Assembly: GCA_964502995.1 (NCBI GenBank)
Contig: CAZCZB010000006.1
Location: forward strand, 1 to 64,000
Origin: Bin87 sp964502995
GTDB lineage: Bacteria > Chloroflexota > Dehalococcoidia > Lucifugimonadales > UBA3495
Direction of reading: 5' to 3'
DNA: 64,000 nt
Part shown: positions 61,437 to 64,000 of the stretch, piece after piece
Position numbering within the stretch: position 1 is the stretch's first letter
How the letters are laid out: each line of letters starts with the position of its first letter
Program-made: the position numbers and the translations under genes
Notes under the pieces: model-generated
Told to the model about the DNA's origin: nothing
Databases searched by the model: none
Seen by the model: only the letters and a program-made list of their open reading frames with translations

Positions 61437-63017
61437 ATGATTGACCTACTGATTACCAACGGGCAGGTGATTGACGGCTCCGGCAGCCCCGGGTTCTTTG
61501 CGGCCGTTGCCATCACCGGAGATACCGTAACGATACATCGGGGCAACGACGCCGATCTGCGGGAGAACGCCGCCAGGATCATTGACGCCACCGGCCACGT
61601 GGTTTGCCCCGGGTTTGTTGACCTGCACTCGCACGCCGGACTGACCATCCTAGGGGAGCCGCACCACGATCCCAAGGTGCGGCAGGGGGTGACCACCGAA
61701 CTGGTGGGCATCGACGGCATTTCCCACGCGCCGTTCAAGACCCAGGAGGAACTGCACCGGTACATCTGGCTGGACGCCGGGCTGAATGGTTACCCGCCCA
61801 TGCCCGCCGACTGGCTGACGGTGGCCGATATGCTGGGCAAGTACGACGGTACGGTAGCCATCAACATGGCATACATCCTGGGCAACTCGCCCGTGCGGAT
61901 CTGGAGCGTGGGCTGGGAACAGCGCGCCGCCACCGAGGGCGAAATCGCGGATATGCAGTCGGTGGTGCGCGAGGCCATGGAAGAGGGGGCGTGGGGGCTG
62001 TCCACCGGGCTCGACTATCCGCCCGGCGCCTACGCGGACACCGACGAGTTGGTGGCGCTGTCCGAAACCGCCGCGTCGATGGGCGGCATCTATCACACCC
62101 ACACCCGCGCCAGCCTGCTCAGCCAGGGCTACCTTGCTCCGTGGCACGAGGCGCTGGACATCGGGCGACGCAGCGGCATACCGGTGCATCTGACCCATTA
62201 CCGCCAGTCGGTTTCGGGCGTGGGCAGCCATATCGGACACCTGGAGTTGGTGGAAAACGCGAGAGCCGAGGGTATCGACTGCACGTTCGACTGCTACACG
62301 TACCCGTACTCGGGCACCACTCCCACCATCGGGCTGCCTCACTGGGCCAAGGACGGCGGGCCGGAACGGTTGATCGCCGCGTTGCAGGACGCCGACGACC
62401 GCGTCCGCATGAAACGGGAGATCACCCCCAGCCGCCTGGAAAACAACTGGCTGACCAATTTCACGCGCCCCGAAAATCAGATCTACGACGGGCGGCTGAT
62501 CACGGACATAGCGGAGATGCGTGGCCAGGATCCCGCCGACGCGCTATTCGATATGCTGTTGTCGGAGAACCTGGGAATCAGCACGGTTGGTTTGGGCACC
62601 AACGCGCAGACGCTGTACGCGTTCGTGTCGCATCCCTACGGGATGATCGCGTCGGACGCCATCCTGTTCGGTGAGTATCCCAATCCGCGCACCTATGGCT
62701 GCTTCCCGATCGTGCTGGCAGAGTTCGTGCGGGCGGAGCAGCACCTGAGGCTTCCGGAAGCCATCCGCAAGATGACGTCGTTCCCGGCGCAGCGCATCGG
62801 CATACCGGATCGGGGCCTGCTGCGCGACGGGTTCAAGGCCGACGTGGTGGTGTTCAACCCCGACACGGTGAAGGCGCTGGCGACCAAGGAGAACCCCAAG
62901 CAGTACCCGGTGGGCATCGAGTACGTGATAGTCAACGGGCAGGTGGTGATAGAGCAGGGTCAGAATACCGGGGCGCTGCCGGGCCGGGGGCTGCGGCGGG
63001 GCCACGCCAGCACCTAA
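61437..63017 (+). CDS. N-acyl-D-amino-acid deacylase (D-aminoacylase)-like amidohydrolase
   Basis: A 526-residue amidohydrolase. MIDLLITNGQVIDGSGSPGF is the usual start of D-aminoacylases, followed by metal motif FVDLHSHAGLTI. Later blocks: MEEGAWGLSTGLDYPPGAY, YHTHTRA, VHLTHYRQSV, FDCYTYPYSG, and MTSFPAQRIGIPDRGLLRDGF. Predicted to cleave N-acyl-D-amino acids or related amides. The start is the second Met, immediately behind the -10 hexamer, rather than the ATG at 61404. The Nudix gene starts 9 bp after it. Confidence 0.9.
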   Translation: MIDLLITNGQVIDGSGSPGFFAAVAITGDTVTIHRGNDADLRENAARIIDATGHVVCPGFVDLHSHAGLTILGEPHHDPKVRQGVTTELVGIDGISHAPFKTQEELHRYIWLDAGLNGYPPMPADWLTVADMLGKYDGTVAINMAYILGNSPVRIWSVGWEQRAATEGEIADMQSVVREAMEEGAWGLSTGLDYPPGAYADTDELVALSETAASMGGIYHTHTRASLLSQGYLAPWHEALDIGRRSGIPVHLTHYRQSVSGVGSHIGHLELVENARAEGIDCTFDCYTYPYSGTTPTIGLPHWAKDGGPERLIAALQDADDRVRMKREITPSRLENNWLTNFTRPENQIYDGRLITDIAEMRGQDPADALFDMLLSENLGISTVGLGTNAQTLYAFVSHPYGMIASDAILFGEYPNPRTYGCFPIVLAEFVRAEQHLRLPEAIRKMTSFPAQRIGIPDRGLLRDGFKADVVVFNPDTVKALATKENPKQYPVGIEYVIVNGQVVIEQGQNTGALPGRGLRRGHAST

Positions 63018-63026
63018 GCGTCGCGT

Positions 63027-63551
63027 ATGCCCGATTCGCTCTCTCCCGACTACCGGTTCTGCCCGCGCTGCGGGGAACCGTTGGAGGCCAGGATTCGGGG
63101 CGGTCTGCCCCGACCCAGTTGCGCGTCGTGCGGGTTCGTGCATTTTCGGAATCCGGCGGTTGGCGTCGCGGTGGTGCTGCTGGACGACCACGGGCGCATC
63201 TTGCTGGGACGCAGGTCGGCGGGTGGCAACGTGGGCGAGTGGTGCATCCCGTGCGGTTACGTCGAGTGGGGCGAGGACATTCGGAACGCGGCGCGGCGGG
63301 AGTTTCGTGAGGAGACCGGCATCGAGGTGGAAACCGGCGACGTTTGCGCCGTCCATTCCAATTTCCACAACGAGGCGTCGCTGACCGTGGGCGTCTGGTT
63401 CTACGCCCGGCGCGTGGCCGGAGAGCCGCGCGCATCCGATGATCTCGACGCGGTGGAGTGGTTCGACCCGAAGCATCCGCCGGAACCCCTGGCGTTTCCC
63501 ACCGACCGGGTGGTGCTGGAAGATTTGGCCGCAGAATCTCGGGGCGACTGA
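63027..63551 (+). CDS. Nudix hydrolase with N-terminal zinc ribbon
   Basis: A 174-residue Nudix hydrolase. Zinc-ribbon Cys are C12, C15, C32 and C35 (FCPRCGEP, SCASCGFVHFRNP). The Nudix box is GYVEWGEDIRNAARREFREETGIE in two parts, with the catalytic Glu residues in REFREE. Such ribbon-Nudix proteins hydrolyse ADP-ribose, NADH or related dinucleotides. It directly follows the amidohydrolase, probably in one operon. Confidence 0.9.
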   Translation: MPDSLSPDYRFCPRCGEPLEARIRGGLPRPSCASCGFVHFRNPAVGVAVVLLDDHGRILLGRRSAGGNVGEWCIPCGYVEWGEDIRNAARREFREETGIEVETGDVCAVHSNFHNEASLTVGVWFYARRVAGEPRASDDLDAVEWFDPKHPPEPLAFPTDRVVLEDLAAESRGD

Positions 63552-63563
63552 TAAACTAACATC

Positions 63564-63923
63564 ATGCTCGTTGAAGAACACCAAAACACAGCGCTCGCTT
63601 TCCTAGATGCGGCGAGCGAGGAATTCGCGTCCGGTGACCACCTGCAGGGATCGGAGAAATTGTGGGGGGCTGCCGCGCACACGATAATGGCGGTGGCCCA
63701 GCTCAGAGGATGGCCTTTCGGAACGGACCAAGCCTTGAAAATCGCTGCGGACCAACTAGCCAGCGATTTTGACGATCCAACGCTGGCCGCAGGGTTTGGC
63801 ATCGCGCAAAAATTCCACGCCAATTTCTACCACGATTTCATGGAACCCGACGATATTCGCAGAGACCAACCCGCGGTGGCGGATTACGTGGGGCGTCTCC
63901 TGGCGTTGGTCGACCACGACTGA
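63564..63923 (+). CDS. Small all-helical protein, possibly PaREP1/HEPN-like
   Basis: A 119-residue protein with predicted helices and the segment SGDHLQGSEKLWGAAAHTIMAVAQLRGW, which resembles the PaREP1/HEPN-like pattern of archaeal and bacterial small proteins. The catalytic RxxxxH of HEPN RNases is not visible. TAAACT ends 6 nt before the ATG, with no Shine-Dalgarno, so the mRNA may be leaderless. The gene lies 12 bp after the Nudix gene. No antitoxin-like neighbour is visible before the window ends. Confidence 0.5.
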   Translation: MLVEEHQNTALAFLDAASEEFASGDHLQGSEKLWGAAAHTIMAVAQLRGWPFGTDQALKIAADQLASDFDDPTLAAGFGIAQKFHANFYHDFMEPDDIRRDQPAVADYVGRLLALVDHD

Positions 63924-64000
63924 CGACGTTCTCTCGCTGGATGGTTTCGACCGCACCGCCCGATCAATGCGCGCCGAAGTTGTGCTGCGACTCACCCCAT

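Overview
The window looks like the chromosome of a free-living, GC-rich bacterium. The gene content points to Chloroflexota near Dehalococcoidia/SAR202; this is an inference, because no rRNA or ribosomal-protein marker is present. Supporting signs are Pro/Thr-rich linkers behind lipoprotein signals, two LLM-class (F420/flavin-type) oxidoreductases, three CaiB/BaiF CoA-transferases, several SDR enzymes and amidohydrolases, DUF1800/DUF1501 proteins, and intergenic palindromes of the GTAGGGGCGAAT type. There is no prophage, integron, transposase, CRISPR array or plasmid backbone. The region reads as ordinary core and catabolic chromosome with many small operons.

Layout. 1-1310: 3' end of a large DUF1998-like protein with a PD-(D/E)XK-like tail. 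1.7 kb: tRNA-Ser. 1.9-4.4 kb: PcrA/UvrD helicase. 4.7-8.5 kb: first oligopeptide-type ABC importer (lipoprotein plus two permeases, no ATPases). 8.6-10.8 kb (minus): LLM oxidoreductase, AIM24-like protein, lumazine synthase. 11.4-15.0 kb (minus): an operon of HD-domain protein, SDR, LLM oxidoreductase and kinase-like phosphotransferase, divergent from another SDR. 15.9-20.5 kb (minus): MFS transporter, orphan AAA ATPase, and a fused peptidase-like/GH88-type protein. 20.7-23.2 kb: two adjacent CoA-transferases. 23.3-25.4 kb (minus): a 49-residue basic protein, a two-helix membrane protein and a zinc alcohol dehydrogenase. 25.6-29.6 kb: second, paralogous ABC importer, again without ATPases. 29.9-33.7 kb: DUF1800, DUF1501 and NHL-repeat cassette. 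33.8-38.1 kb: MoaB/MogA, amidohydrolase, TrmD, hot-dog thioesterase and TenA. 38.2-39.2 kb: tRNA-Pro, tRNA-Arg and tRNA-Asp around a lipoprotein. 39.8-42.8 kb: third CoA-transferase, a small membrane/coiled-coil protein and HisS. 43.0-47.5 kb: small hypothetical protein, cyclase-family protein, DUF336 protein, hisF-HAD-hisIE and a retropepsin-like protease. 47.6-50.5 kb: S51-like peptidase, VOC protein and ArgS. 51.0-54.7 kb: heterodimeric ABC exporter. 56.0-60.2 kb: pgi-gnd-zwf. 60.4-63.9 kb: double CMD-domain protein, D-aminoacylase-like amidohydrolase, Nudix hydrolase and a small helical protein.

The genes suggest a heterotroph that imports peptides or other organic molecules, activates acids as CoA esters, oxidises them with SDR/LLM/ADH enzymes, and makes NADPH through the oxidative pentose phosphate pathway. 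Several genes have a -10-like hexamer 6-9 nt before the start codon and no Shine-Dalgarno, which suggests leaderless mRNAs. The most unusual items are: the intergenic palindrome families (one a perfect 40-bp palindrome), the tandem CoA-transferases that lack the usual catalytic Asp, the apparently unsecreted DUF1800/DUF1501/NHL cassette, the HD-SDR-LLM-phosphotransferase operon, the peptidase-like/GH88 fusion, and the helicase-associated/nuclease C-terminus at the left edge. I see no clear-cut new defence or mobile system.
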